Source of the DNA: CBDCGS01 sp965216915
GTDB lineage: Bacteria > Pseudomonadota > Alphaproteobacteria > UBA828
NCBI GenBank assembly: GCA_965216915.1
Contig: CBDCGS010000008.1
Span: 62,001 to 126,000 of the forward strand
DNA: 64,000 nucleotides
Reading direction: 5' to 3'
The notes beneath the pieces were generated by a model. That model was not told the origin of the DNA. It made no database searches and was given only the letters and a program-made list of their open reading frames with translations. Of this stretch, positions 32,867 to 42,289 are shown in pieces. The position numbers and the translations under genes were made by a program. The first letter of the stretch is position 1, and the number at the start of each line of letters is the position of its first letter.

Positions 32867-33555
32867 CGATCGAGCGGGCCGGGCGCCGGCGCCGCCGCGC
32901 GCGGGTCCGGCGTTTGCGCGATGGTGAAGAGCGTCCATTCCACGAGTTCGCGCATCACCCGTCCAAGCGCGGCATCGAAGCTCGCGATCACCGGTTCCAT
33001 CGCGCTCGAGGTGGCGCGAAGGCGTGTCTCGCTGGTGCGCGAGGCGATGATGTTGCGTCGCCGCGATGCTACGAGCTTGGCATTGAGGCGCACGCGCGCA
33101 GTCGGTGGGCCGTCGCCGGTATATTCCGCCTGAAATTCGCGCAGCTCGGTTTTGAGGTGGTAGTCGGCCCGCAGATCCGTGCCGTCGCGCGCGACCGAGA
33201 CGATGCGCCGCGTGTTTTCGAAGGATTCCACCAACAGCGTCTGCACCAGGCGCGGCGCCCGCTCGGTCCAGCGCGCACCGGCGAAATAGTCGAGCGTGAG
33301 CGGCGTGCGGCGCAGCGCGATGCGGTGCGTGTCCAAGCCTTCCGAGGCGACCGGCACTTCGATGACCAGCTGATGGGTGATCTCCGGCAGGTCCTCCCGA
33401 AACGTGCTCTTCGGGGTGAGCACGAAGAGCTGGGGCGCTTCCTCCCGGCCCAGGTCGACGAGCGTGCAGCCCGCGGCGGCGGGAAGCACCGCGAGCGCCG
33501 CCATGCCACGAAAGGCCTGGCGACGGGTGAGGGGCCGGATCGGCAAGTCGGTCAT
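32854..33555 (-). CDS. ABC-type transport auxiliary lipoprotein (PqiC/LbtP-like)
   Basis: 233 residues. The signal ends in lipobox AAGC, with C at ~29. The ABC_trans_aux domain has QLVIEVPVASEGLDTHRIALRR, DYFAGARWTERAPRLVQTLLVESFE and TSSAMEPVIASFDAALGRVM. Such lipoproteins form the outer-membrane side of MCE-type lipid bridges. It is the last gene of the Mla-like operon and overlaps the MlaD-like stop/start (ATGA), so it is coupled. Confidence 0.87.
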   Translation of the reverse strand: MTDLPIRPLTRRQAFRGMAALAVLPAAAGCTLVDLGREEAPQLFVLTPKSTFREDLPEITHQLVIEVPVASEGLDTHRIALRRTPLTLDYFAGARWTERAPRLVQTLLVESFENTRRIVSVARDGTDLRADYHLKTELREFQAEYTGDGPPTARVRLNAKLVASRRRNIIASRTSETRLRATSSAMEPVIASFDAALGRVMRELVEWTLFTIAQTPDPRAAAPAPGPLDRYSS

Positions 33556-34562
33556 TGCGCCTCGAATCCCTCTTCGTCGGTTCCGAACAAAAAGCCAGGC
33601 GCGTCGCTCTCGAGCTGATCCGAGACCCGCGACAGGCTTGCCACCAGCGTGCGCATCTCGGCGACGAGGCGCGTCAGGTCATAAAGTCCGTCGTTCGAGA
33701 AATCCCGGAACGGCTCACGCGTCTCGGCGACGAGGCCGCCGATCTCATCGCTCGTCCGGGTGAGCGAATCCGCGGTGCCACGGATGTCGGCGATCAAAAG
33801 GCCGAGGTCTTGCGACAGCGTGTCGAGATTGCGCCGCGTGGCCTGGATCAGTCCCCGCGCGTCGCCGGCCAAGCCTTGGATGTCGCCGCGCGTGCCCTCG
33901 GTGAAGGCGCGGATCTCCGCGGCGGCGCCGCTGAGCTCCTCGGCGACCGCCGAGGCATCCGCGATCATCAGGTCGATGTTTCCCGAGTTCGCCGCGAGCG
34001 TCCCCGTGAGGATTTCGAGATGGGCGAGCGTGTTCGCGATCGCCGTCTGATTTTCTTCGCCAAAGAGCGCCGACACGTCGCTCACCAGGCCGACCGCGTT
34101 CTCGATCAGCTCGGGCGTGCTTGCGAACAGCTCCTCGAGCGCGCTCCGCCGCGATGCCAGCACCGGAATTTCCTCGCCGTCCGACGCGACGAGATCCGGC
34201 GCGGCGTTGCTGCCGCCGCTAATCTGCACGAAGGAGACCCCGGTGATGCCCTGAAACTCGATGGCCGCGACCGAATCGGTCTTGATCGGCGTTTCGGCTG
34301 CGATCTCCAGCGTCACCCGCACCCGCTCGACATCGCTCGGGTCGATCCGGATGTCGGTCACGGTGCCGATCGGGATGCCGCGATAGCGCACCTCGCTTGC
34401 CGTGCTCAAGCCGGAGACCGAGCCCGTGAAGTAGGTGTAGTAGAACTTGGTCGAGGTGGCTTCGATGTCGCTCTTGACCGTCCAGATGATGAAGCCGACG
34501 AGCGCGGCCACGAGCAGGAGCACGAACCCGCCGACGAACAGATGGTTGGTGCGCGTTTCCAT
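33552..34562 (-). CDS. MlaD/MCE-domain lipid transport protein
   Basis: 336 residues. N-terminal signal-anchor helix (LFVGGFVLLLVAALVGFIIW), then one MCE domain (~38-118: FTGSVSGLSTASEVRYRGIPIGTV) and a long alpha-helical C-terminal tail with repeats of 'RxxLDTLSQDLGLLIADIRG' type. In known systems it forms a periplasmic hexamer that shuttles phospholipid between membranes. Gene order MlaE, MlaF, MlaD, lipoprotein supports an Mla/Ttg2-like importer. Confidence 0.92.
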   Translation of the reverse strand: METRTNHLFVGGFVLLLVAALVGFIIWTVKSDIEATSTKFYYTYFTGSVSGLSTASEVRYRGIPIGTVTDIRIDPSDVERVRVTLEIAAETPIKTDSVAAIEFQGITGVSFVQISGGSNAAPDLVASDGEEIPVLASRRSALEELFASTPELIENAVGLVSDVSALFGEENQTAIANTLAHLEILTGTLAANSGNIDLMIADASAVAEELSGAAAEIRAFTEGTRGDIQGLAGDARGLIQATRRNLDTLSQDLGLLIADIRGTADSLTRTSDEIGGLVAETREPFRDFSNDGLYDLTRLVAEMRTLVASLSRVSDQLESDAPGFLFGTDEEGFEAQ

Positions 34563-34565
34563 GGG

Positions 34566-35351
34566 TCAGCCGGTGCCGCGCGGTTGAGCGGCGCGGCCGC
34601 GTGGCCCGTGGAAATAGTCCTTGATCCAGGGATGATCGTTGCGCAAGAGCTCGTCCATCGCGCCGACAACGATAACACGGCGCTCACCGAGCACCGCGAT
34701 GCGGTCGCAAATCGCGTGCAGGCTGTCGAGATCGTGGGTCACCATGAACACGGTGAGCGCAAGGTTGTCGTGCAGGCTCCTGATCAGGTTGTCGAACGCG
34801 GCCGCGCCGATCGGGTCGAGGCCGGCGGTCGGCTCGTCGAGAAACAGGATCTCTGGATCGAGCGCAAGCGCGCGGGCGAGGGCGGCGCGTTTGCGCATGC
34901 CGCCCGAAAGCTCCGACGGATATTTTGTGGCGGTATCGAGCGGCAGCCCGACGAGCCCGAGCTTGATCGCGCAGAGCTCGTCGATCACGTCGAGCGGCAG
35001 CGTGGTGTGCTCGCGCATCGGCAGCTCGACATTCTGGCCCACCGTGAGCGAGCTGAAGAGCGCGCCGTTCTGAAACAGAATGCCCCAGCGCTGCTCAAGC
35101 CGGCGTCGCTCCGCCTCGCGGAGCGTGCCCACATTTTGGCCGAGCACCTCGACGGCGCCGCGCGTGCGCTTGACAAGCCCGACGATCGTGCGCAAGAGCA
35201 CCGATTTTCCGGCGCCCGATGGGCCGACGAACCCGAGGATCTCGCCGCGCTGGACGTCGAGGTCGAGGTTTTCGAGCACGTTCTGCGCGCCAAAGGCGAC
35301 GGTCACGCCGCGTGCGCGGATGGCGATGTCATCCGAGCCCGGATGCGCCAT
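34566..35351 (-). CDS. MlaF-like ABC transporter ATP-binding protein
   Basis: 261 residues. Walker A GPSGAGKSV, Q-loop ILFQNGALFSSLTV, signature ELSGGMRKRAALARALALDPEI (the LSGGMRKR form is typical of MlaF/TtgA2), Walker B ILFLDEPTAGLDPI, switch TVFMVTHDLDSLHAI. Powers the lipid transporter with the fused MlaE and MlaD proteins. One base separates it from the MlaE stop and three from the MlaD start. Confidence 0.93.
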   Translation of the reverse strand: MAHPGSDDIAIRARGVTVAFGAQNVLENLDLDVQRGEILGFVGPSGAGKSVLLRTIVGLVKRTRGAVEVLGQNVGTLREAERRRLEQRWGILFQNGALFSSLTVGQNVELPMREHTTLPLDVIDELCAIKLGLVGLPLDTATKYPSELSGGMRKRAALARALALDPEILFLDEPTAGLDPIGAAAFDNLIRSLHDNLALTVFMVTHDLDSLHAICDRIAVLGERRVIVVGAMDELLRNDHPWIKDYFHGPRGRAAQPRGTG

Positions 35352-35352
35352 C

Positions 35353-36507
35353 TCAAATCCCCAAATAGGCGAAGAAGATGGAGAAGAGGGCGTCGATCAC
35401 GATCACCATGAAGATCGCGTGGACGACCGCGCGCGTCGTGTAGCGCCCGACGCTCTCCGCGCTGCCGGTCACCTTCATGCCCATGTAGCAGCCCGTGAGC
35501 GCGATGACGGCGGCGAAGACCGGCGCCTTGATCAGCCCGACGCCGAGGGTCCAGGGCAGGACCGCATCGTCCAAGCGCTCGAGATATTGACCGGGCGAGA
35601 TGCCGAGGCTGACGCTCGCCATGACGCCCCCGCCGAGCAGGCCCATGACATCGGCGAGGAACCCGAGGAGCGGCAGCGTGATCGCAAGCGCGATGAACCG
35701 GGGCACCACGAGGATCTGCATCGGGTCGAGGCCGAGGGTGCGCATCGCGTCGACCTCCTCGTTGATTTTCATCGCGCCGATCTGTGCGGTGTAGGCGCTG
35801 CCCGAACGACCCGCCACGATGATCGCGGTCAGCATGATGCCAAGCTCACGCAGCACGGAGACGGCGACGAGATCCACCACGAAGATTTCCGCGCCGAACT
35901 GGCGCAGCTGGATCACCCCCTGATAGGCGATGACGATGCCGATCAAAAACGAGATCAGCGCCACGATCGGGATCGCATTGAGCCCGGATTGCTCGACATG
36001 CCAGATGATCGCGGAGACGCGTGCCCGCCGTGGGTGCAAGGCGATTCGGCCGAGGCTGACCATCGTGAGGCCGAAAAAGGCGATGCTCTCGCGCACCTCG
36101 TCGGCGATCGCCACCGTCGCCTCGCCGACATGCTCGGCGACTGCGACGATCGGGTTCACCGGTGGCGGCTCGATGGCGCAGTGGTGCGCCAGGCTCTCGA
36201 GGCGCGCGATCAGCTCGCGCTGGCTTGGCTTGGCGTTTTCAAAGGTGACGGCGACGCCTTCGCCGCGGAGCCGGGCCGCCAACCGGCAGAGGAGCCACGC
36301 GCCCGCGGTGTCGAGGCTCTCCACCTGGTCGAGGTCGAGCGTGACGGCATGACCGCGGGGCGGCGCGAGATGGCGGAGTTCCGCCTCGAAGCGCTGTGCG
36401 CTCGCCATGTCCCAACGGCCGGCGAGGCTCAGCAACAGGTGATCGGCGCGCTCGCGCCGGTTCAAGCTGCCGGATGCGCCATCCGCGGGCACCGCCGGAG
36501 CTGACAT
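35353..36507 (-). CDS. STAS-MlaE fusion permease of a lipid ABC transporter
   Basis: 384 residues. Residues ~15-110 form a STAS domain (VTLDLDQVESLDTAGAWLL), the equivalent of the separate MlaB protein in E. coli. Residues ~130-384 are the MlaE permease: FLIGIVIAYQGVIQLRQFGAE, ELGIMLTAIIVAGRSGSAYTAQIG, KINEEVDAMRTLGLDPM and the C-terminal IFMVIVIDALFSIFFAYLG. The first gene of the operon; it diverges from nothing upstream, since the Sel1 gene ends 25 bp away on the same strand. Confidence 0.92.
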   Translation of the reverse strand: MSAPAVPADGASGSLNRRERADHLLLSLAGRWDMASAQRFEAELRHLAPPRGHAVTLDLDQVESLDTAGAWLLCRLAARLRGEGVAVTFENAKPSQRELIARLESLAHHCAIEPPPVNPIVAVAEHVGEATVAIADEVRESIAFFGLTMVSLGRIALHPRRARVSAIIWHVEQSGLNAIPIVALISFLIGIVIAYQGVIQLRQFGAEIFVVDLVAVSVLRELGIMLTAIIVAGRSGSAYTAQIGAMKINEEVDAMRTLGLDPMQILVVPRFIALAITLPLLGFLADVMGLLGGGVMASVSLGISPGQYLERLDDAVLPWTLGVGLIKAPVFAAVIALTGCYMGMKVTGSAESVGRYTTRAVVHAIFMVIVIDALFSIFFAYLGI

Positions 36508-36532
36508 GGCTTGCGCCTCGCGCCCGCTCCGC

Positions 36533-37699
36533 TCAGGGCTTCAGGGGCAGGCAGGAATCGCCCCGCCGCTTGATTTCGTCGCAGATCGCGCGCGCCCGAT
36601 CCGCCGAATCGAGGGGGCCGGCCTCGAGGCGATAGAACACGCCCTTTTCCGCACCAAGGTCGACCCGCGCGACCGTGTGGTCGAGCGTGCCGAGGAGGTC
36701 GCTGTGCTTGTCGTGCAGGAGCTTCCAGCCTCGCTCGGCATTGGCTTGCTCACGATAGGCCGCGAGCCGCACGCGATGCCCACTCAGCACGCTGTCGGCA
36801 CGCGGGGCGGCGGATGTGCCGACCGCGCCATCGGCCGAGGCCGTTTGCACCGGCGCCTCACCCGCGTCCGCGGCGGGGGTGGCCGTGTCTTGTGCCGTGG
36901 TCGCGGTGGTATCGGCCTCCGCGGTCGAGGCCGCCGCCTCGCCGCTCGACGGGCTGACGTCGGCGAGCTCGCTCTCGGTCTCGGCGAACTTGACGCTGCC
37001 GGGGGTGCCGGGCTCGGCCGGTACGACGCCTTCCGCGAGCAGCGAGACGAGCCGCTCTTGCGCCAGCGTCACGCCCCGGTCGGCCGCCCGGCGATACCAG
37101 GCCGCCGCGAGCGAGAGGTTCTTGGTCACGCCGACGCCGCGCTCGTAGGCGGCGCCGAGATAGAATTGCGCCTGCCCGAAATCTTGCAGTGCCGCTTTGC
37201 GGTACCAGAACACCGCGGTGGTCACGTCCTTCTCGATGCCCGAGCCAATCTCATAGGAGAAGCCGAGATTGACTTGCGCATGCGGCATGCCTTGCTCGGC
37301 CGCGCGCTTGAACCACTGCACCGCCTCGCTCGCGTCGCGCTCGACCCCTTTGCCGTTCAAATAGAGGTTGCCCAGATTGAACTGGGCGTCGGCCAAGCCC
37401 TGCTCGGCGGCTTGCCGATACCAGCCCGCCGCGACCGCCTCGTTGCGCAGCACACCCCGGCCGTTTTCATAGGCGAGGCCCATGCCGAACTGCGCGGCGG
37501 CGAGCCCCGCCTCGGCGAGCGGCCGCCAGACGTCGAGGGCGGTCGCATAGTCCTCATCGAGATAGGCGCGCACCCCGTCGTCGAACGACGCGTGCGCGCG
37601 GTCGGATGTCGAAAGCACGGCCGCAAAGAGGACCGCGCCGATCATCGCCGCTAATCGTCTGCCCCGCAACACGCTCCGCCCCCTTCGGATCGTCGCCAA
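36533..37699 (-). CDS. Sel1-repeat protein with C-terminal SPOR domain
   Basis: 388 residues. Signal peptide (LAAMIGAVLFAAVLSTSDRAHA). About five Sel1 repeats of ~36 residues (AAQFGMGLAYENGRGV, DAQFNLGNLYLNGKGVERD, HAQVNLGFSYEIGSGIEKD, QAQFYLGAAYERGVGVTKN) form an alpha-solenoid. An Ala/Thr/Asp-rich linker (~250-305) leads to a SPOR domain (YREQANAERGWKLLHDKH to ICDEIKRRGDSCLPLKP) that would bind denuded septal peptidoglycan. A periplasmic scaffold at cell division or envelope is inferred. Confidence 0.88.
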   Translation of the reverse strand: MATIRRGRSVLRGRRLAAMIGAVLFAAVLSTSDRAHASFDDGVRAYLDEDYATALDVWRPLAEAGLAAAQFGMGLAYENGRGVLRNEAVAAGWYRQAAEQGLADAQFNLGNLYLNGKGVERDASEAVQWFKRAAEQGMPHAQVNLGFSYEIGSGIEKDVTTAVFWYRKAALQDFGQAQFYLGAAYERGVGVTKNLSLAAAWYRRAADRGVTLAQERLVSLLAEGVVPAEPGTPGSVKFAETESELADVSPSSGEAAASTAEADTTATTAQDTATPAADAGEAPVQTASADGAVGTSAAPRADSVLSGHRVRLAAYREQANAERGWKLLHDKHSDLLGTLDHTVARVDLGAEKGVFYRLEAGPLDSADRARAICDEIKRRGDSCLPLKP

Positions 37700-37831
37700 T
37701 CGCGCCGACTCGGCAAACCCACAATCGCCGCATATTGCAGACCCAGCGCCGATTCGTGAAGCGCTTACCGTTCGTTGACAGCCGAGAGACCGTCCTGTTA
37801 CGCCGACGCCCCGGTTGGAGAGCGCCCCGCC

Positions 37832-39098
37832 ATGTCACACGCACGTCACCTCGGGCCGCTCGTCGCGATCGTCGCCTGCTTCGGCGCCGTGTTCGTGATG
37901 AGCCAGTTCTATCGCGGCTCGAACGCCGTGATCGCGAAAGACCTTGCGCGCGTCTTCGACTTGTCGCCGGAAGCGCTCGGTCTCCTCACCGGCGCATTCT
38001 TTCTCACCTTCGGCGCGGCGCAGATCCCCGTCGGCATGCTGTTCGACCGGTTCGGCGCGCGCCGTGTCGTGCCGCTCGTGCTGAGTGTCGCGATCCTCGG
38101 CGCGCTGCTGTTCGGCGCCGCGGACGGCTTCGGGATGCTGCTCGCGGGACGCGTGTTCCTCGGCATCGGCGTCTCAGGCGTGCTCATGGGCGCGCTCTTT
38201 ACTCTTCGGCCGTTGGGCGGAGCCCGCGAGCTTCGCCACCTGGATGGGGCGCATGATCGCGATCGGCGGCGCGGGCAGCCTGCTCTCCACGACGCCGCTC
38301 GCCATGGTCACCGAGAGCATGGGCTGGCGCGTCGCCTTCTATGGCGCGGCCGGGCTCACGGCCCTCGGCGCGCTCGCGATCTTCACCTTCGTGCGCGATA
38401 CCCCGGCAGACCGCGCCGACCTGGTGCGCACGCCCGAGACGGTGCGCGAGAGCCTGCGCGGCGTGCGCGCGGCCTTGGCGACGCCCGGAATTCCGCGCCT
38501 TCTCGGCATGGGCCTTGCCTCCTATCCGGTGGTGATCACCGTGCTCGGGCTCTGGGGCGGGCCCTATCTCATCGACGCGCACGGGCTCGACGCGGTCGAG
38601 GCCGGCAACGGGCTGCTCATCATGGCCGTCACGCTGATCGTCGCCAACCTGATCCTCGGGCCCATCGAGCAGCGGCTCGACACGCGCAAGGGCGTCGTCC
38701 TCGGCTGCGCCGGCACGGTGCTCGTGGCGCTCGTGGTGCTCGCCTGCGCGCCTGCACTTGCCACCTGGCAGGCCATAGCGCTGTTCGCGGTGATCGGCGC
38801 CTGCGGCTCGTTCAACATCGTGCTCGCAGGCCAGGCGCGCGCGCTCTTCCCGCATCGCCTTGCCGGGCGGGGCATGGCGCTCATGGCCATCGCGTTCATG
38901 GGCGGGCCGGCGGTATTGCAATCGATCACCGGGCTGATCGTCGGCGCGGTGCCGGCGGAGGGGGAGGCGGCGCCGCTGCTTGCCTATCGCGCATTGTTCG
39001 GGTTTCTCGCGCTGGTCGTCGGCGTCGCGCTTCTCGGCTACGCACGCTTGCCCGACGCACGACCGAGCGCCGGCTTCGCGCGTGACGATGCCCCTTGA
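37832..39098 (+). pseudogene. MFS transporter gene interrupted by a frameshift
   Basis: The first frame gives MSHARHLGPLVAIVACFGAV, helices 1-4, motif A (GMLFDRFGARRVV) and GVSGVLMGALF. The protein then continues in another frame from LFGRWAEPASFATWMGRMIA through helices 5-12 to the stop at 39098. The break lies at about 38199-38204 (CTCTTTACTCTTCGG): one extra base or two missing. Joined, it makes a ~421-residue, 12-helix major facilitator of unknown substrate. The reading frame on both sides is otherwise intact, so this is either a recent mutation or a sequence error. Confidence 0.8.
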
Positions 39099-39100
39099 GC

Positions 39101-40861
39101 CTAGCTGGTCGCCTTGGCGCTTTGCTCGCTCCGTCGCTTGCGCCGGGCCAATGCGCCGGCACCGCCGATCTTGATCTCCGGAAGGTCGAGCGCCCGCTCG
39201 ATGGCGCGCACCGCGATCGGCTGGGTGCGGCCGCGCACCGTGAGCTGGTGCAGCGGATGGGCCGAGAGGTCGACGCCCGCGCGTTTCGCGAGCTCCTCGG
39301 AGACCACGAGCTGACACTTGAAGGTCTTCGTCTCGGTCTCGAGGCGGCTCGCCGTGTTGACCGCATCGCCGATCGCGGTGAACGAGGTCGCGCGCGCGAA
39401 GCCCATCTCACCGACGATCACGGTGCCGAGGTGAATGCCGATGCCGATGCGCAGCGGCTCCGAGAGCTCGTTTCTGAGCGAGCTGTTAAGGTCGTCGAGC
39501 GCCGCGCCCATCTCGCGCGCGGCGACCAGCGCCCGGCGGCAGGCCTCCTCGGGCGGCGTGTCCGCTCCGAAGAGCGCCATCACACCATCGCCGATGAACT
39601 TGTCGAGCTCGCCGCCTGCGCGCATCACGGCCTGACCCATCGAGCGGAAATAGCGGTTGAGCACGAACACGACGTCGTAGGGCAGCTTCTTCTCGGCGAA
39701 CTGCGTGAACGAGCGGATGTCGGCGAAAAGGATCGCGACCTCGCGCTCGGCGCCTTGGAGGTAGGAGGGCTTGCGCATGGCATCGCGCGGCGTCGCGTTG
39801 GCGGGCAGCAGCAGCGTGACCTCGAGATCGTGGGTCGGGCGCAGCTGGCAGGCGAGGCGCACCTGCTCCGGCATGCCGACGCGCCTGAGCACCTTGAGCT
39901 CTTCCGGGCTCGGCTCCGGGAGAAGCTCGTGGCCGGCGCCGACGCGCACGCGGCAGGTCGAGCACCGTCCCCGGCCGCCGCATACCGAGGCGTGGGGAAT
40001 GCCCGCGTCGCGGCTCGCCTCGAGCACGGTGATCGGCGGGCGCGCCTTGATGGTTTGTCCGCCCGAATAGGTCAGCCGAATGACGCCGGCGCGCTGCTCG
40101 AGCGCGAGCCGCGCGTAGCGCGCCGCCATCACCAAGCCGAGGACGCCGCCGATCGCGATCCACGCGCGAAGGCGCCAGGTTTCGTACCAGGCGAGCGCGT
40201 CTTCGCCCGGCCAGTTGAGCGCGGCCAGGGTGTCCTCGAGCCAAAACGGATCCTCCCGCGCGAGCAGCGCAATCTCGCGCCCGCTCGCGACGAACCCGAA
40301 GGTCGCCGTGAGCGGCAGCACGATGGCAAGGACCAGGAGGTAGGGCGCGGCCGGGCGGTACCACGGCTTCAGCTTGAGCCAGAAGTGCAGGCTGATGCAG
40401 CCGTGGCCCCAGGCGACCGCGAGGAGGACGATTTGCACGGCGCCGATCTCCGGCAGGAACACCCAGAGCGTGAGGATCTCGTAGGTGTAGTCGTCGATCG
40501 TGCCGAAAAACTCATGCATCCCCCGTGTGCCCAGCACGTGCATGACCAGGAGCATCGGAATCGCGATGCCGAGCGCCATCTGGGCCATCTCGAGCGGCTT
40601 GAGCCGGAGCGTGCGGCGCTGGTAGGTGCCCCAGAGCACAACGAGAAAATGCGCGAGCAGCGCGCCGTAAAGCGCGATCGTGCCGGGCCAGCTGCGCCAC
40701 GCGGTGACGAACACCTCGCGTGCGACGGCGAGCGCATCGAGCGAATGCAGGCCCCAAGCGTGATTGACGAGGTGTGTCGCCACATAGACGAACAGCACCA
40801 GCCCCGACATCAGCCTTATGCGTTTGAGCAAAGGCGCCCCCGCGTTGTCGGCGCGGATCAT
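39101..40861 (-). CDS. Membrane-bound adenylate/guanylate cyclase with a 2Fe-2S ferredoxin domain
   Basis: 586 residues from the ATG at 40861; an earlier in-frame start at 40948 is possible. Residues ~15-260 contain about six transmembrane helices with several His (YVATHLVNHAWG, LLAHFLVVLWG, VAWGHGCISLHFWL), like heme-b succinate-dehydrogenase anchors. A plant-type ferredoxin domain follows: CGGRGRCSTC plus a later RLACQL Cys for the 2Fe-2S cluster. The C-terminus is a class III cyclase: EVAILFADIRSFTQFAEK and GGELDKFIGDGVMALFG hold the two metal Asp, then AIGDAVNTASRLE. Redox state may set cAMP output. The deacetylase at 41011 is divergent. Confidence 0.9.
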   Translation of the reverse strand: MIRADNAGAPLLKRIRLMSGLVLFVYVATHLVNHAWGLHSLDALAVAREVFVTAWRSWPGTIALYGALLAHFLVVLWGTYQRRTLRLKPLEMAQMALGIAIPMLLVMHVLGTRGMHEFFGTIDDYTYEILTLWVFLPEIGAVQIVLLAVAWGHGCISLHFWLKLKPWYRPAAPYLLVLAIVLPLTATFGFVASGREIALLAREDPFWLEDTLAALNWPGEDALAWYETWRLRAWIAIGGVLGLVMAARYARLALEQRAGVIRLTYSGGQTIKARPPITVLEASRDAGIPHASVCGGRGRCSTCRVRVGAGHELLPEPSPEELKVLRRVGMPEQVRLACQLRPTHDLEVTLLLPANATPRDAMRKPSYLQGAEREVAILFADIRSFTQFAEKKLPYDVVFVLNRYFRSMGQAVMRAGGELDKFIGDGVMALFGADTPPEEACRRALVAAREMGAALDDLNSSLRNELSEPLRIGIGIHLGTVIVGEMGFARATSFTAIGDAVNTASRLETETKTFKCQLVVSEELAKRAGVDLSAHPLHQLTVRGRTQPIAVRAIERALDLPEIKIGGAGALARRKRRSEQSAKATS

Positions 40862-41010
40862 GGCAGGAATTCCGGCAAAAATCTTGGCGTTTGCGGCGCG
40901 CGCGCGGCGCGGCGCGCGGTCATGTTGCCAGGCCGGGCCCCCTTCCATACATTCGGCATTGGCGCCGCGGGCGCGGGGTAGAGCGCATCAAACGAACGAG
41001 GGAGCTTGGG

Positions 41011-41928
41011 ATGCCAAAGAAAGAGATCTTCGTGGGGATCGGCGTCGACGTCGACGCCGTCGCCGGCCAAATCGGCTCGTACGCGGGTGGTGATTCGCCG
41101 AGCGACATTTCGCGTGGCGTGTTCGCGGCCGAGGTCGGCTCGCCGCGTATGCTCAAGCTTTTCGACAAGTTCGGCCTGCAAACGAGCTGGTACATCCCGG
41201 GGCATTCGATCGAGACCTTTCCGAAGCAGATGAAGGAGGTCGCAGCCGCGGGCCACGAGATCGGCCTGCACGGCTACACGCATGAGAACCCGATCGCGAT
41301 GACGCCCGAGCAAGAGGCCGACGTGCTCGACAAGACGATGGATCTCGTGACCAAGCTCTCGGGCAAGAGCCCGCGTGGCTACGTCGCGCCTTGGTGGGAG
41401 ATGAGCGCCTACACGCCGCACCTCCTGATGGAGCGCGGCATCAAGTACGACCACAGCCAGATGCACCACGACTTCGAGCCCTATTGGATGCGGATCAACG
41501 AGGAGTGGACGCTGATCGACTACTCGAAGCCGGCGAAGACCTGGATGAAGCCCATGAAGAAGGGCACCACCTTCCCGATCGTGCAGATCCCTGGCAGCTG
41601 GTATCTCGACGACCTCCCGCCGATGATGTTCATGAAGAAGGTGCCGAACTCGGGCGGCTGGACCAACCCGCGCGACATCGAGGATTGGTGGCGCGACCAG
41701 TTCGACTGGGTCTATCGCGAGATGGATTACGCGGTCTACACACTGACCATCCATCCCGATATCTCCGGCCGGCCCCAGACCCTGCTCATGCTGGAGCGCA
41801 TCATCAGCTACATCAGCAGCCACGACGGCGTGCGCTGGGCGACCTTCGAAGAGATCGCCGACGACTTCGCCAAGCGACGCCCGTTCAGGGGCAAGAAGCC
41901 GACAGCGCCCAAATCCAGGAAGAAGTAG
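41011..41928 (+). CDS. Polysaccharide deacetylase family protein (PgdA/PuuE-like)
   Basis: 305 residues with a GAGGGAG ribosome-binding site. NodB fold: the metal Asp lies in GIGVDVDAVAG, the metal His pair in EIGLHGYTHENP (HxxxH), and the catalytic Arg/aromatic block in RGYVAPWWEMSAY. Unlike the PuuE protein at 1646, the metal site is complete, so a metal-dependent amidohydrolase acting on a glycan or small amide is expected. No signal peptide is seen, so a cytosolic substrate is likely. Confidence 0.88.
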   Translation: MPKKEIFVGIGVDVDAVAGQIGSYAGGDSPSDISRGVFAAEVGSPRMLKLFDKFGLQTSWYIPGHSIETFPKQMKEVAAAGHEIGLHGYTHENPIAMTPEQEADVLDKTMDLVTKLSGKSPRGYVAPWWEMSAYTPHLLMERGIKYDHSQMHHDFEPYWMRINEEWTLIDYSKPAKTWMKPMKKGTTFPIVQIPGSWYLDDLPPMMFMKKVPNSGGWTNPRDIEDWWRDQFDWVYREMDYAVYTLTIHPDISGRPQTLLMLERIISYISSHDGVRWATFEEIADDFAKRRPFRGKKPTAPKSRKK

Positions 41929-41946
41929 CCGCCGGGTGCGCGGGCG

Positions 41947-42282
41947 ATGTGCGCGGTTTGCGGCGTGTTGATGGACGGCCCGCATTGGACCGAGGCAGGC
42001 ACCAATGCGGGCCGCGCCGAGGCGGCGCGCGCCGGCCATGACCGCTATCTCGACCGCGCGCGGCGCCTCGCGCTCCTCAACCGCGTTCTCGCGGCCTATG
42101 GCTGCACCGCCGATGACTGGGCCGGGACGCAATACATCGTGCGCAACCGAAGCGGCGGTGCCGCCGACGTGGTTGTCAACCTGCCGCAGCTTTGGCAATC
42201 GCTCGAGATGCTGATCCGCCGCGTGCCCGACCCCCTCGACCCGGCGCTTGTCGCCGGCTTCGAGGCGGCGGCGGCCGACTAG
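41947..42282 (+). CDS. Small conserved hypothetical protein with N-terminal CxxC
   Basis: 111 residues beginning MCAVCGVLMDGPHWTE, with a CxxC pair and a nearby His. A central basic helix (RYLDRARRLALLNRVLAAYG) and a C-terminal LPQLWQSLEMLIRR follow. Seven bases separate it from the CobW-family GTPase start, so the two are very likely co-translated. The CxxC-His cluster suggests it receives or senses the metal handled by that GTPase (inference). Confidence 0.75.
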   Translation: MCAVCGVLMDGPHWTEAGTNAGRAEAARAGHDRYLDRARRLALLNRVLAAYGCTADDWAGTQYIVRNRSGGAADVVVNLPQLWQSLEMLIRRVPDPLDPALVAGFEAAAAD

Positions 42283-42289
42283 GCGCGCC

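Noticed and set aside
37832..39098. Programmed frameshift in the MFS gene
   Set aside because: There is no canonical slippery heptamer with a downstream structure, and no known case in this family. A mutation or sequence error is simpler.
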